A DNA stretch of 63,914 bases, from positions 1 through 63,914 of the forward strand of contig JAGRCP010000082.1 in NCBI GenBank assembly GCA_020433455.1, given 5' to 3'. Positions 63,100 to 63,914 of this stretch are shown piece after piece. The position numbers and the translations under genes are program-made. This DNA comes from Caldilineaceae bacterium. GTDB lineage: Bacteria > Chloroflexota > Anaerolineae > Caldilineales > Caldilineaceae. The notes beneath the pieces were generated by a model that saw nothing but the letters and a program-made list of their open reading frames with translations, did no database searches and had not been told where the DNA came from. Numbering within the stretch: position 1 is the stretch's first letter; each line of letters opens with the position of its first letter.

Positions 63100-63914
63100 C
63101 TACCGACTCGTTGGTTGGGCAACCGGGATCAGCACCCGATCAATGGCGTAGATGAGCCCGTTTCCGCTCTCCGTCGGGTCAGCGGCGACGGCAACCTCAT
63201 CCACATAAACCGTGCCGTTATCCGCCACCGTCACGCTGAGCGACTCATCGCCGGCGGTGGCCAGGCTTTGGCCGTCCAGAGCCGCCAGATCGTCAAGCGT
63301 GTACAGGCCGGGCACGACGTGATAGCTGAGCAAGGCGGGCAAAGCCCGGCTCTTCTCGCCCAGCAGCGCATTGCGTACGCTGGCGGGCAGGGCGTCAAAA
63401 GCCGCCTGAGTCGGCGCAAAGACGGTGAACGGGCCTTGGGTGCTGAGCGCATCGGACATGCCCGCGGCATTCACGGCCGCGAGGAACGTGATGAAATCGC
63501 CGCTCTCTGCGGCCGCGTCGGTAAGGCTGGGGCCTTCAAACGTGAACTCATCGCTCGCCTGGTCGGCGGCATTTTCCGCTGTGGCTCCCGCGTCTGTTCC
63601 CATGCCCTGGACAGCGTCGGCCGCGCTTTGGGCCGTCGCTTCGATTTCGCTCACGGCGTCGGCGGCAATCTCCTGGGCCTTGTCAGCTGCGCCTTCCGCC
63701 GCGTCCTTGGCGTCGGTCGCGGCATTCTGAACCGCGTCGGCCGCGCTTTGGGCCGTCGCTTCGATTTCGCTCACGGCGTCGGCGGCAACCTCCTGGGCCT
63801 TGTCGGCTGCGCCTTCCGCCGCGTCCTTGGCGTCGGTCGCGGCATTCTGAACCGCGTCGGTCGCGCTTTGGGCTGCATCTTCAACCGCAGCCCCAGCGTC
63901 GGCCGCGACCGCCT
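63100..63914 (-). CDS. Fasciclin-domain protein with Ala-rich 40-residue repeats (partial)
   Basis: The 3' part of a gene whose start lies beyond the right edge; the frame stays open to base 63914. The C-terminal 135 residues are a fasciclin (FAS1) domain, with TVFAPTQAAFDAL (H1 motif), a YHVVPG motif (H-box) and a final YAIDRVLIPV. Before it are 40-residue repeats (120-bp DNA period) of the kind AQSAADAVQNAATDAKDAAE, rich in Ala, Asp and Lys and predicted to be amphipathic helix, resembling LEA or apolipoprotein-like repeats. Probably exported, but the N-terminus is missing. An internal GTG at 63774 is inside a repeat and is not a true start. Confidence 0.85.
   Translation of the reverse strand, partial: AVAADAGAAVEDAAQSATDAVQNAATDAKDAAEGAADKAQEVAADAVSEIEATAQSAADAVQNAATDAKDAAEGAADKAQEIAADAVSEIEATAQSAADAVQGMGTDAGATAENAADQASDEFTFEGPSLTDAAAESGDFITFLAAVNAAGMSDALSTQGPFTVFAPTQAAFDALPASVRNALLGEKSRALPALLSYHVVPGLYTLDDLAALDGQSLATAGDESLSVTVADNGTVYVDEVAVAADPTESGNGLIYAIDRVLIPVAQPTSR

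Overview
The window looks like a chromosomal contig from a GC-rich, mesophilic member of the Chloroflexota (Anaerolineae/Caldilineae-like). Supporting signs are Thr-Pro-rich stalk proteins with Asp-box propellers, a bactofilin, SqdB/SqdX sulfolipid genes, a type 2 IPP isomerase, many peptide ABC transporters, and intergenic DNA full of short periodic or palindromic repeats of the sort seen in Chloroflexota and cyanobacteria. The taxonomic call is inference. I see no rRNA, tRNA, CRISPR array, phage or IS element.

Layout. 0-1.6 kb: a fucose-isomerase-like enzyme (-) with a 20-bp perfect palindrome upstream. 1.8-11 kb: a complex I operon holding only the seven membrane subunits (nuoA-H-J-K-L-M-N) plus one unassigned TPR/membrane protein, with two predicted promoters in front and a strong intrinsic terminator behind. 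11-16.3 kb: an Asp-box/Thr-Pro surface protein, a MurE-type ligase and a lipoprotein made of four internal repeats. 16.3-21.4 kb: a polytopic O-antigen-ligase-like protein fused to a degenerate glycosidase domain, a CHAT protease-like protein, and a divergent membrane protein with a near-leaderless promoter. 21.4-27.5 kb: a complete PTS-fed dihydroxyacetone kinase operon (dhaK, dhaL, GNAT, dhaM, ptsH, ptsI, then a ketopantoate-reductase-like gene). 27.5-29.9 kb: rdgB, prs, bactofilin. 30-36.5 kb: an unusual transport cluster in which one lipoprotein carries both an amino-acid-type and a peptide-type binding domain, followed by peptide-type permeases, tpx and an amino-acid-type permease. 36.5-45.3 kb: plsY, a holin-4/alkaline-phosphatase-superfamily fusion, a TetR regulator with a clear promoter/operator, and the divergent sqdB and sqdX sulfolipid genes. 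45.3-54.8 kb (-): S9 peptidase, creatininase-like amidohydrolase and a full dppABCDF transporter, a peptide import and breakdown locus. 55-57 kb: a secreted B-domain/LysM protein. 57.6-59.9 kb: fni and a polyprenyl synthase. 59.9-62.9 kb (-): four tightly overlapping genes (P-loop kinase-like, enolase superfamily, HipA-like kinase, DUF3037). The right edge cuts a fasciclin protein with Ala-rich 40-residue repeats.

The most unusual items are the double-headed binding protein, the HipA-like/DUF3037 operon, the creatininase with a stripped half-copy of its own domain, the glycosidase/O-antigen-ligase fusion, and a pair of 76-nt hairpin elements whose outer stems covary. Gene starts were adjusted where a Shine-Dalgarno site or overlap argued for it. 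No database search was possible, so family names rest on recognised motifs and gene context.
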